A stretch of 64,000 nt of DNA from Gibbula magus (taxonomy: Eukaryota > Mollusca > Gastropoda > Trochida > Trochidae): contig OW388303.1 of the NCBI GenBank assembly GCA_936450465.1, forward strand, positions 6,573,193-6,637,192, read 5' to 3'. The notes under the pieces were generated by a model. That model saw only the letters and a list, made by a program, of their open reading frames with translations. It ran no database searches and had not been told where the DNA came from. How positions within the stretch are numbered: position 1 is the first letter of the stretch; each line of letters starts with the position of its first letter. Made by a program: the position numbers and the translations under genes. Of this stretch, positions 22,329 to 31,737 are shown piece after piece.

Positions 22329-25300
22329 GTGGATGGGAATAGACTTACCGTGCTTGGAAAAATAACCTTACCCTTTAAGGTAAACAATCTCCAAATGGCT
22401 CACACATTCTTTGTTATTTCAAAATTGTCAAATGACATTTACTTGGGACTGGATTGGCTTAAAGAGCAGAAAGCACATATTGATTTTGAAACTAACACGT
22501 TGTCAGTCCAGAATGGTTTGATTGAAATTCCTATAAAAGGTACTGATAAGGAAGTTTATGTCAGAGTTGTTAATAAATCAAAGATAACAATACCTGCCAG
22601 ATCGGAAGCATATGTTTCAATAAAAATTTCACAGAAATATAATGATACTCAAGGCATTTGCGAACCAACTACACTTCTGTCAAAGAAATACAAAATTTGT
22701 GGTGCAAAATGTATTATACAGGTAAATCAGGGAGAGTCAGTCTACAGAGTTTTAAATCCAACAAATTCACAGGTAAACATCAAAAGAAATGTTCCAATTG
22801 CTTCTTATAGCGTGATAAATCAAAATCAGGTTATAGGGCAATTAACAGGAACAAATGAAGCTAAAACAACTGACAAAAGCAAACCACACGACCGGGATTA
22901 TGTCAAAATTGCTAAGGAAATGGGTTTTGATTTAAAGGATTCTGATTTAACAAATGAGCAAAAACAAACATTATTACAATTTCTCGGAATTCACAGAACA
23001 AATTTCGCTATGGATATGTCAGAATTAGGACTTTGCAAATCGAAAACACATACAATTGAGGTAGGAGACACTAAACCTATAACTCAAAGATTCTATAGAA
23101 CTAACCCAACTAAAGATTTCGAGATGAAGAAGCAGCTAGATGAAATGTTGAAACATGGTATCATTTCGGAATCTCAAACTCCGTGGTTATCACCAGTTGT
23201 CTTAGTACAACAACCAAATAAGTCGCGTCTGGTCTGCGATATGAGACAGATAAATAAAGTGTCAAAAAGTTACAGTTATCCACTACCTCGCATGACAGAT
23301 GTGATAGATTCCTTGGCTTCATCAAAATCTACCATTTTTTCTACCATTGATTTATATGCAGGATATCACCAGATAGCCATGGACCCACAAAGTAAGAAAT
23401 ACACGGGCATAACAACTAAATTTGGTAATTTTGAATTCAACCGCATGTGCTTTGGTTTGAAAAACGCCCCTCATACTTTCCAAGCTGCTATGACAGATAT
23501 ACTCAGAGATTTGAATTGGCGGTCAGTACTCATCTACATAGATGACATACTAATTCACAGTCCAGATTTTGAAACACACATGACGCATCTTTCTCAAGTA
23601 TTTGACTGTCTAAGCAAAGCAAATTTAAAAGCAAAACCTTCAAAATGCCATTTTGCTAAAACCAAGATTAAATACTTAGGTTTTATCTTCTCAAAAGACG
23701 GAGTGGAAGTAGATCAAACAAAAACGGAAGTAGTGACAAATTTTCCAACCCCTAAAAACCAGAAGGAATTAAAATGTTTCACAGGACTAGGTACATACTA
23801 CCGCCGGTACATCAAGGACTACGCAAAACTAGCTTCACCCCTACATGAACTTCTGAAAAAGGATGTTAAGTTTGTCTGGACGGAGAAACAGGATAAGGCC
23901 TTCAACGAAATAAAACGCCGCCTTGTTTCGCCTCCAGTGTTAGCATATCCAGATTTCTCTAGACCGTTCATTCTCTACTGCGATGCTAGTGAAAAAAGCA
24001 TTTCTTACATATTACACCAAACTAATTTCGTGAAAGAACCATTCGGGAAAGAACACGTCATTGCGTACGGGGGACGCGCTTTACGCAAGTATGAGCTTAA
24101 TTTTTCAACAACTGAAAAGGAATGTTTAGCCATGATTTTCGGAATAAAACACTTTAGTGTATATCTCTCAAACAACAAATTCACAGTGGTCACAGATCAC
24201 AACGCTTTAAAATACTTACATGATAATACTAGTCGGAACTCGCGCCTAGCGAGGTGGTCCTTGTCAATCTCGAATTATGATTTTGATATCAAGTACAAAA
24301 AGGGTATCACACACGTAAATGCAGACTCGTTATCGCGAAGACCGTATCCATCCGATTTGACTGCCCAGCCTGAAGACTTATTTGAAAACGTTCTGTCTGT
24401 GCCGACCTCTCAGACTAATGAGAATACCAGAGAACCAGCAAGTTCTCAGGTTACCACTGACCCGGAAAATGATAAACAACCTCTCGACCAGAAAGAAAGC
24501 CCGATACTTAAGTTAGCAAGCATGGTATCCATTAAACCAGTCAATATCTCTAAACTTCAGAGTTCAGATGCTACTTTGGCTCCTCTTATCAAATATCTCC
24601 GTGAGGGAGAGATCCCATCTGATGATAAATTAGCACGTAAATTGATCTTAAAATGTCAAGATTACATAATCGAAGATGATGCAACACTTTGGCATTTTTA
24701 CTATCCACGTGGGAATTTTCATCGCCGTGACCGCATGATAAAACAATTAGTAATTCCATTTCAACTACAAGACGAGGTTTTGAGATCATTGCACGACGAG
24801 CTAGCACATCAGGGTCAGGAACGTGTCTATTTCGCAGCGCGGGAACGATTTTACTGGGATACAATGTACAATGACATCGCTTTTTACGTGAAATCATGTA
24901 TTAAGTGTCAGACAGGCAAGCGCGACTTCCATGCAAAGAAAGCACATTTAATTCCTTTACCTATCGGATCATTGTTTTACCGAATTCATTGCGATATCTT
25001 AGGTCCATTACCAGAATCGAAAGAAGGTTTCAAATACCTACTTGTTGTAGTATGTGCTTACAGTAAATGGGTAGAGGCCATCCCATTGAAAGACCAAACA
25101 GCTGTTGAAGTTGCGAAAGCTCTATACCATACAGTCATAACTCGATACGGCACACCTGTACAGATTTTAACAGATCGCGGAACAAATTTCATGAGCCACC
25201 TTTTTCAGGAAATGTGCAGACTCTTAAAGATCGAAAAATTGTCAACAAGTAGTTACCACCAACAGTGTAATTCACAGGTTGAGCGTTTCAATTCCTTCCT

Positions 25301-26270
25301 TGAGCAATCTCTCAGAATGTATATTGATAAAGAACAAACAAATTGGCCAGATATCATGCCTGATATCCTCATGGCATTCCGCGGCTTCCCGTCCACCATG
25401 AGCACGCATTACTCCCCCTTCTTTCTGATGTTTGGCCAGGAGATGCGTTTACCGTGCGAAACTACACTGATACCAAATGAAACTTTGAATCAAAACGTCA
25501 GAGACAGGTTGCATGATTTAACACATGGTTTCGAAATAACTAGAACTCAAGTGAAGAAATACATTGAACATGCTCAACAGCAGTATAAGAAATACTATGA
25601 TAGAACAGCTAAGGAACCAGATTTTTCCATAGGACAGAAAGTGTGGCTACTTTGCTGTAAGACCCCAATAGGCAAGAACAGAAAGCTTATCTCGAAATAC
25701 GTGGGACCGTATTACATTGTAGAAGAGTTGTCAAATTACAATTACAAGCTTAGAAATACCACTGACAATAAATTGTTAAAGGCCCCAGTACATGCAAACA
25801 GACTGAAAATGTTTTGGAGTCCAGAGGACCGCCCAACAAATGTACCAGATGACATAGATTTGTCTGATAATCTAAATCCAGAATTATTGCATGAAGATGA
25901 TGATATCTCTGATGACACTGACACAGTCACGAGTGACAGACACTCACAGGTTGACACACATTCTGACGATGCTGAGAATAAGACTGACACCATGACGGGT
26001 GATACTGCTGCTGACACACAAATTGACGACGACGACACGACTTGTCAATCAAATGATGCAGAAGAAATTTACTATGTGGAAAAGATCTTAGCACACAAAA
26101 AGATAAATGGACAGTCATACTATAGAATAAAATGGCTAAATTATCCACTTAGAGAATCCACATGGGAAATAGAAACAAATATTCCAGATCATATAATACA
26201 GGAATATTTCGTTGCTAAAGACTTAAAAGCAAAAGGTCGCAGAAAGAAAACTAGAAAAAGACAAAATTAA
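22329..26270 (+). CDS. pol: Pol polyprotein: protease C-terminus, RT, RNase H, integrase, chromodomain (1313 codons)
   Basis: The reading begins without an ATG (GTG at 22329), as expected for a frameshift product. Domains: protease C-terminal part (residues 1-50, YLGLDWL), reverse transcriptase with YIDD at about 403-406, RNase H (LYCDASEKS, then VVTDHNALKYL), integrase with an N-terminal His/Cys zinc region (HDELAHQ ... CIKCQTG) and a D-D-E triad at about residues 889, 949 and 985 (D-x59-D-x35-E), then a GPY motif (GPYYIVEEL), an acidic linker rich in Asp/Thr, and a chromodomain at about 1247-1295 (YYVEKILAHKK ... YRIKWLNYPLRESTWE). A chromodomain on integrase normally steers insertion to marked chromatin. 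Confidence 0.92.
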   Translation: MDGNRLTVLGKITLPFKVNNLQMAHTFFVISKLSNDIYLGLDWLKEQKAHIDFETNTLSVQNGLIEIPIKGTDKEVYVRVVNKSKITIPARSEAYVSIKISQKYNDTQGICEPTTLLSKKYKICGAKCIIQVNQGESVYRVLNPTNSQVNIKRNVPIASYSVINQNQVIGQLTGTNEAKTTDKSKPHDRDYVKIAKEMGFDLKDSDLTNEQKQTLLQFLGIHRTNFAMDMSELGLCKSKTHTIEVGDTKPITQRFYRTNPTKDFEMKKQLDEMLKHGIISESQTPWLSPVVLVQQPNKSRLVCDMRQINKVSKSYSYPLPRMTDVIDSLASSKSTIFSTIDLYAGYHQIAMDPQSKKYTGITTKFGNFEFNRMCFGLKNAPHTFQAAMTDILRDLNWRSVLIYIDDILIHSPDFETHMTHLSQVFDCLSKANLKAKPSKCHFAKTKIKYLGFIFSKDGVEVDQTKTEVVTNFPTPKNQKELKCFTGLGTYYRRYIKDYAKLASPLHELLKKDVKFVWTEKQDKAFNEIKRRLVSPPVLAYPDFSRPFILYCDASEKSISYILHQTNFVKEPFGKEHVIAYGGRALRKYELNFSTTEKECLAMIFGIKHFSVYLSNNKFTVVTDHNALKYLHDNTSRNSRLARWSLSISNYDFDIKYKKGITHVNADSLSRRPYPSDLTAQPEDLFENVLSVPTSQTNENTREPASSQVTTDPENDKQPLDQKESPILKLASMVSIKPVNISKLQSSDATLAPLIKYLREGEIPSDDKLARKLILKCQDYIIEDDATLWHFYYPRGNFHRRDRMIKQLVIPFQLQDEVLRSLHDELAHQGQERVYFAARERFYWDTMYNDIAFYVKSCIKCQTGKRDFHAKKAHLIPLPIGSLFYRIHCDILGPLPESKEGFKYLLVVVCAYSKWVEAIPLKDQTAVEVAKALYHTVITRYGTPVQILTDRGTNFMSHLFQEMCRLLKIEKLSTSSYHQQCNSQVERFNSFLEQSLRMYIDKEQTNWPDIMPDILMAFRGFPSTMSTHYSPFFLMFGQEMRLPCETTLIPNETLNQNVRDRLHDLTHGFEITRTQVKKYIEHAQQQYKKYYDRTAKEPDFSIGQKVWLLCCKTPIGKNRKLISKYVGPYYIVEELSNYNYKLRNTTDNKLLKAPVHANRLKMFWSPEDRPTNVPDDIDLSDNLNPELLHEDDDISDDTDTVTSDRHSQVDTHSDDAENKTDTMTGDTAADTQIDDDDTTCQSNDAEEIYYVEKILAHKKINGQSYYRIKWLNYPLRESTWEIETNIPDHIIQEYFVAKDLKAKGRRKKTRKRQN

Positions 26271-26568
26271 AGTGTTCAAATAAAGGGATGACACATATAT
26301 TATGATCAAATAAGCGAAGAAAAAGCCATATAATAATACATATATAAGTCACGAAATGTACGGTAATAATAATCCATGGAATCGCTAAAGCATACATGAA
26401 ATGCAATATTATACGAATTTCATTTGTCATTAACATAATTTCAAAATTAAAATTGCGCGCAAACATTAGGAACGTAATATGTATTGACAATGTTTTTCCA
26501 TAATAGACAGCGATTAATTTTACCGTGCATTACACATAGAAAAGTGACACCTGTCATTTTCTTTGTCA

Positions 26569-26574
26569 GGTATG
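26569..26574 (+). promoter_or_regulatory. Candidate splice acceptor and start for env
   Basis: A pyrimidine-rich CCTGTCATTTTCTTTGTCAG ends at 26569, two bases before the first ATG of the Env-like frame (26572). This is what a spliced env mRNA would need. Confidence 0.5.
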
Positions 26575-28452
26575 AAGATGGCGATCGTGATGATGACGAT
26601 GATGATGATGATGACAGCTACACAAGCAAATACAGTCTCACGCGTAAATTGGGGAACATTTTTCCTTCATGCAGGAAAATTAAGTGCAAGCAAATCGAAT
26701 TGGGTGCACACCTTCCAAGTCCAGTTACCGACAGTTCATGATATCAATTTCTTTTCCCCACAAGGGTGTACAAGTAGCAATCAGACTACGTGTAATATGG
26801 TACAAACAGCAACTGAATACTTTAATACAATTCAGCAGGAAGTGGTACAACATTGGCAGAAAATTGAAAATGATATAAATTCTTTAATTCCCACGTTACG
26901 AATTCAGAGTACAGACAGTAGACAAAGGAGAAATATTATTGCTGAAATTTCTAAAGGAATTTTTGGTCTGGCTACAGATCATGATGTGCGAGTTTTGGCT
27001 CATCACTTACAACAGATAGCTAAGAGAACAGATAACATCACGCATAGTTTCGATGAGACACATGCCCTAATGACTTCCTTCATGACCAAAACTAATGAAC
27101 GCATATCTAACGCTATAAACGGCATAACGGGTAACCATGCAGCTATTGTTCAAATTCAAACAACCCTACCTTTGTTTGAGAGCGCATCCATGTGGCTTAC
27201 TAGGTATATGGCCAGACGAACGATGGACGTATCTAATCTTCAAGCATCGCTTGACCGGTTCCACATAGGCATTCAACAACTGATGGTAAACAAATTATCA
27301 CCGGACCTCATCCCAGTAGCGGATGTAGCAATTGCTCTGCGGCGAGTATCAAGACGTCTGCGTCAAAATTACCCAACGTTTCATATCGCCCAAACTTCAA
27401 CTAGGTTTTACTATAATCAGCCAGTTATCGCGTACAGTAAACATGACATGCATATTTACGTAAGCATCGCGATACCAATAGTTAATAATGAACACCGAAT
27501 GGACGTATATAAGGTTCAAACTTTCCCACTTCCTGTAAACCACACTTCAACGGACACAACTAAAGTTACCAACGTTCCGTCATATTTAGCAATTTCACCG
27601 TTACATGACAAATTTATTGAAACGACAGACTCAGATTTCACCTTATGTACAGGGCAGGGTACTAAACACTGCAAATATCTGACTAGCGTCCAGCTATCTA
27701 AACAACCCACATGCAGTTTCTCTATGTTTATAAACGATTCTCCAGGTGTTAAACATAACTGTGGGTTTAGTTACTCAGTAAACGGTATAACCTCTTTCGT
27801 CACAGAAACGGAATCGGGAACACTCTTTATTAGTAATGCATCGACAATAATTACAACTTGCAACCAACACATTGAAAAACATGAAGGTTGTATTGCCTGT
27901 TATATAAACGTACCATGTCAATGCGGAGTTTTGATTGACAATTTCGAAGTTTCACCGCGAATAAGAGATTGTCATCAAAACAGGACAATTTCCAAAGCTT
28001 ATCCGGCAAATTTGCAACTGCTATCACATTTCTTCTCGGATGAAAAATTAAGAAATATTTCAGGAAACAGTCAGCTTCAAGAAATATTAAAATTTCAAAT
28101 TCCAGATATCACAATTAAGACACATGAATTTTCAAAAATCATGAAAAAGGACAAAGACATAAAGGTCAACTTAGGAATTATAGCTAAGAAAGCTAAATTA
28201 GCCGAAAACGTTTATCCTTCACTGGCCGATCAATTGTATTTTGACAACACAATAGACGAAGATGGTATTTTTTCGACTACAAAGATATTAGCTATAACTT
28301 CATTTGTCTTATCGGTTATGTCTATATCGATAACGGCACTAATTTTCTTCAAAGTTAGGTCAATTGCCTTAACAATTGCCCTCTTAGCGCATGCTCCAGC
28401 GTCTAAGACACAACTGATATACGAGATACAAACACCCCAAACAACGGCTTAA
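26572..28452 (+). CDS. env: Env-like membrane glycoprotein (626 aa)
   Basis: Begins with a Met-rich hydrophobic leader that fits a signal peptide. About residue 117-120 there is a basic RQRR furin-type site followed by a Gly-containing hydrophobic segment (EISKGIFGLA), an arrangement like the F-type envelope proteins of errantiviruses and baculoviruses. Several N-glycosylation sequons and paired cysteines follow (CIACYINVPCQCG). Near the C-terminus is one membrane span (FVLSVMSISITALIFF). The start at 26572 is the first ATG; the upstream codons need a non-ATG start. Membership in a particular envelope family is inference from the site and topology. Confidence 0.7.
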   Translation: MKMAIVMMTMMMMMTATQANTVSRVNWGTFFLHAGKLSASKSNWVHTFQVQLPTVHDINFFSPQGCTSSNQTTCNMVQTATEYFNTIQQEVVQHWQKIENDINSLIPTLRIQSTDSRQRRNIIAEISKGIFGLATDHDVRVLAHHLQQIAKRTDNITHSFDETHALMTSFMTKTNERISNAINGITGNHAAIVQIQTTLPLFESASMWLTRYMARRTMDVSNLQASLDRFHIGIQQLMVNKLSPDLIPVADVAIALRRVSRRLRQNYPTFHIAQTSTRFYYNQPVIAYSKHDMHIYVSIAIPIVNNEHRMDVYKVQTFPLPVNHTSTDTTKVTNVPSYLAISPLHDKFIETTDSDFTLCTGQGTKHCKYLTSVQLSKQPTCSFSMFINDSPGVKHNCGFSYSVNGITSFVTETESGTLFISNASTIITTCNQHIEKHEGCIACYINVPCQCGVLIDNFEVSPRIRDCHQNRTISKAYPANLQLLSHFFSDEKLRNISGNSQLQEILKFQIPDITIKTHEFSKIMKKDKDIKVNLGIIAKKAKLAENVYPSLADQLYFDNTIDEDGIFSTTKILAITSFVLSVMSISITALIFFKVRSIALTIALLAHAPASKTQLIYEIQTPQTTA

Positions 28453-28497
28453 ACCAGTGAGACTTGGCTCTCTATTGATTTTCAACCTGTCATTAAT

Positions 28498-28710
28498 TTG
28501 GAAATAATATTGCTTTCGCTCCTAATACTTGTGATACTGATCATGATGTTAAGGTATTACTATCGCAAAATTAAACCAGTCACTACTCTGACAATGGAAA
28601 TAGCAAATTACAATAGTTCGGTACGAATTCCCATCTACAACTTTAGATCTTGCCCCCATTACTTATCATTTACGGCTGATTCCGAAATTAAACATATTGA
28701 ATTATTATGA
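28498..28710 (+). CDS. Short in-frame ORF with membrane span after env
   Basis: Continues in the same frame as env after its TAA (28450-28452). It has no ATG at its start; the frame begins with a hydrophobic stretch (IILLSLLILVILIMML) followed by basic RYYYRK, a typical stop-transfer. It ends in TGA at 28708-28710. It may be a decayed env extension, a separate small membrane protein, or a read-through domain. Confidence 0.4.
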   Translation: MEIILLSLLILVILIMMLRYYYRKIKPVTTLTMEIANYNSSVRIPIYNFRSCPHYLSFTADSEIKHIELL

Positions 28711-28716
28711 AATAGT

Positions 28717-28992
28717 ATGTCAGCGTGTATGTATCTTGACTGGACAAATCCAAAAGTAAAACAAGGGAAAATTGTTCACAATGTGAATAATAACATTCAC
28801 ATTTCTCTTTACAAATATCTCTGTCTCAAGAAGTTACTTCTCACGCCGTATACGTATCATCTTTATTATCTCCATAGCGATATTGTATACCCAATAGACG
28901 TCGAAACAAGCAAGCAAGCACAACCTCTACCATTAATAAGCCATAAATCAACACCACTGTATCCTGATCTAAATCAAGATAGTTATAAATAA
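28717..28992 (+). CDS. Third in-frame ORF after env (91 aa)
   Basis: Same frame as env and the ORF before it, separated by one TGA. It starts with an ATG (MSACMYLDWTNPKVKQG) and ends in a PL-rich tail (PLISHKSTPLYPDL). No domain recognised. Confidence 0.35.
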   Translation: MSACMYLDWTNPKVKQGKIVHNVNNNIHISLYKYLCLKKLLLTPYTYHLYYLHSDIVYPIDVETSKQAQPLPLISHKSTPLYPDLNQDSYK

Positions 28993-29859
28993 GTATATGT
29001 CTCGATGCTCAACATAATATGGGAAATGATTCGAGAAAATGAAAATTAAAGCATTCATAATTTTGAATTATATGACTCAAGCTCTCTTCTATCTCATATT
29101 ACTTATGATTATGGCCAAGGGTAGCTACGAACATTACTGGCGCAGGGACTATAGAACGTGTACACCCTAAGGACTATGGTACTCACAAGTGAATGGTCCA
29201 AATTGAAGAGACCATGATAGAAAGAAGAAACATTACAAGCTATGTTAGCGACGGATTCGCATTTGTGCAGCTGATGACATCGTGTGGAATACAAAAGTAG
29301 GACAATGCAACGAAAAGTGTCGAGTGTGTCAGACAGATGTCAAAGTCAACAAATGGATTAACTTGCAGATATGCAAGTGCTGTTTCTGTGGTGGAAGGCA
29401 AAACATATATGCAGTGAAAAACGAAGTCAATATAATGACTCCAGACTAACATTACTAGTTGTACAATACACAACTAGTGTTGTGCATGGAAACCGTATGT
29501 GTTGTGTGTAACAATATAATGGATTATTATCGTTGTGAATCACAACGTCTAAGGGAAAATCTTTGTCCCTACAGAATGAAACTGTTTCATGATGACAAGT
29601 TACCCCTTCATCATGCGAACGTTCATGGTGACTGACTTCTGTTGCAGTGGATTGTTTTCATATCCGTGTTGTGAATATAGACATAGAGCAGCAGATCTTG
29701 CGTGCAGTGAGATGACAATTCATTATAATGTGTGGATACATATATACAAACTATAATGTGTTCTGTGACATTTATAATCTCGATTCACAGAAACGGACTT
29801 GCATGTGCATGTTGTATTTACTGATAAATCGGGAGATTTATCTCTTTTCACCGGGGGCA
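28993..29859 (+). other. Element 3' non-coding region
   Basis: No open frame of note. It contains a perfect hairpin ACTAGTTGT / ACAACTAGT with a 7-base loop at 29454-29478, and ends TTTCACCGGGGGCA just before the 3' LTR, a weak polypurine-like tract. Confidence 0.5.
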
Positions 29860-30463
29860 TATCGCCTATATAAAATAATGCATTTTTACTTGAAATTATA
29901 ACAAATGCATATCAATATAAAATGTTCATGAATTGTGAATAGTGAAATAATAATGTAAACGATGGATGAAATATGATGGCATTATGTGAAATATTTATTA
30001 ATATATATTGTGTGTGATTCAATGTTTTATAATAATATATGAATGTTAGTTTTCACTAGTCAGAAAAAGCTCTCCTCCCATGAAATGTACATTCTCTACA
30101 TACCTCTACGATGACTCCAAAGTTACCTACGTGAAACAGTAGGGTAGGGGATAACCATATAAGAGTATCAGTCGGAAGACAAGAGAGCCAGAAATATACT
30201 CTTGGCGTCATCAGACAGGTAAACCAATGAAAAAGTCTAGAATGCAAATTCCGAGTATAGTAGACTATATAAACGGGAGATCACCGATTTGCTATCAGTG
30301 CGGGCCTTTGTTTTGTATGTGCCCCACACTCCACGTACCTCTGTACTGAAATGATCACGTATAAACCATGGATGTGAGAGACCCTCTGTGTTCTGTCTTC
30401 TTTGAATAACTCAATCGCCAGAGCTACATCCCCAGCTAAAGGCAATAAAAGCTAAAGGCGATA
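29860..30463 (+). repeat. 3' LTR (604 bp)
   Basis: Same sequence as 20302-20897 with 8 extra bases around 30178 (GGAAGACAAGAGAG against GGAGAG). Starts TATCGCCT, ends AGGCGATA, followed by the CTAG target copy. Confidence 0.9.
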
Positions 30464-30467
30464 CTAG

Positions 30468-30640
30468 CTTAAAAGTGAGTTATATGATCGCTAAATAAAT
30501 TCACATCATTGTTCATTTATTGTTCTTGGGTGTATCTTTTCATTTTAAATGCGTTGTTCAGTAATCTAGCTCAATATTGAGTCATATGATCGCGAAATAA
30601 ATTCACGTCAAGAGTGAAATCCCGATTAGAAACAAAAATG
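30468..30640 (+). repeat. Tandem repeat at the LTR element target
   Basis: 30520-30615 (TTGTTCTTGGGTG ... CAGTAATCTAGCTC ... GATCGCGAAATAAATTCAC) matches the combination of the left flank 20252-20301 and the right flank 30468-30519. The locus was a tandem pair of about 100 bp units, and the element entered the first unit at CTAG. Confidence 0.75.
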
Positions 30641-31334
30641 TTATAGTGTATGAATTCAAGTATTGTAGTATTGATTCACATAGAAATCAAATCATAATAC
30701 AATGATTTGTAAACGTTGCTCATCGATCATAGCCGTCGTTTCAATTCAATTCATGTATGTAATTCACAACATACAAGTTTCTTTTTGGCATTCTATTATA
30801 GAAAATTATTTTATATTTAGTATTTCAAAATTCTTTCAGAAAAAAATAAATATCCAGAATAAGAATTTCTTTGGGAATTGAGTGTAGGCCTACCAACGAA
30901 CCATTTTATCAACAACACGAAAATATAGAGTGACAGTCCCTTATGTATGTCGCTTCAAAACTCTTAATGGCTCATAGTGAGTCTCTCATTTAGGCTTAAT
31001 TTGTTCGGATGGGAGCGAAATAAACTACCAGACAAAAGAAGCGATTTAAACAAACATGCAAGTTTGTAATCTACGAGTGATATATAGGACAGAAACATAG
31101 TCACATCAACTTAATTTATGATTATTTAAAAGCATCAGCTCATGTTTCTGAGAAATGCCTTTAGGAAATCGGCGTATTTGGATCGCCTTAATATAAGTCG
31201 ATATTAGAGTTCGAAATAGGACGGTTTGTTGCATCCTACAACAGTGGTGACTGAACGAATTGATGTCCAAGACATTATATCGACAATCTGTTTTATGCCT
31301 TGTCCATAGACAATGTTTATCCATAATGAAAGAA

Positions 31335-31466
31335 AATAGTGCGATGTATGAAGCGACAATTGCGACAACTGTTCAGTGTGAAAGGTAGATTAGTAGGCAA
31401 TTGATAACATTTTCTTTTGTAAGAGCATTTCGTTTCAGTAAGTATCGCGTGCTACAGCGTCTTTAA
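31335..31466. mobile_element. MITE family 2, end fragment
   Basis: Matches the right part of 35545-36039 (TTCAGTGTGAAAGGTAGATT segment and the terminus CGTGCTACAGCGTCTTTAA). Confidence 0.45.
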
Positions 31467-31737
31467 GCATGAATTTATGTTCGATTTAAGTAAAGTTCAG
31501 AGTAAAAAAACATGATTTTGACTGGGAAACGCCTGTCAGAGTCTTCACCTTGATAAATTTTTCTTTGGATTGGTTTGCATGAAGTCCTGATAAGAACAGA
31601 TGTGTGTTGTTCTATTGAACATACAAACACAGTTTCTAGGTCGACCCTTGAAAAGTCAGGATTTTCTTATCGTAAATGTGTTATCAGTTTTCCATGTAGG
31701 TATACAATTCCATAGACAGAGTGAAATAATATTGAGA

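Larger units (their letters stand above)
20302..30463 (+). mobile_element. Ty3/Gypsy LTR retroelement with chromodomain and env-like gene (10,162 bp)
   Basis: Order is 5' LTR, primer-binding site, Gag, protease, RT, RNase H, integrase, chromodomain, Env-like ORF, two short ORFs, about 870 bp non-coding, 3' LTR. The LTRs differ only by an 8-bp indel as far as I can compare by eye, so insertion is recent. CTAG flanks both ends (20298-20301, 30464-30467). Gag and Pol are long and open; the element is complete apart from a stop between Gag and protease and a -1 frame change in the protease, which may be programmed. It looks recently active. Confidence 0.9.

Noticed and set aside
24005..24193. Minus-strand ORFs within pol
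   Set aside because: Shadows of a 1313-codon Pol frame with all catalytic motifs.
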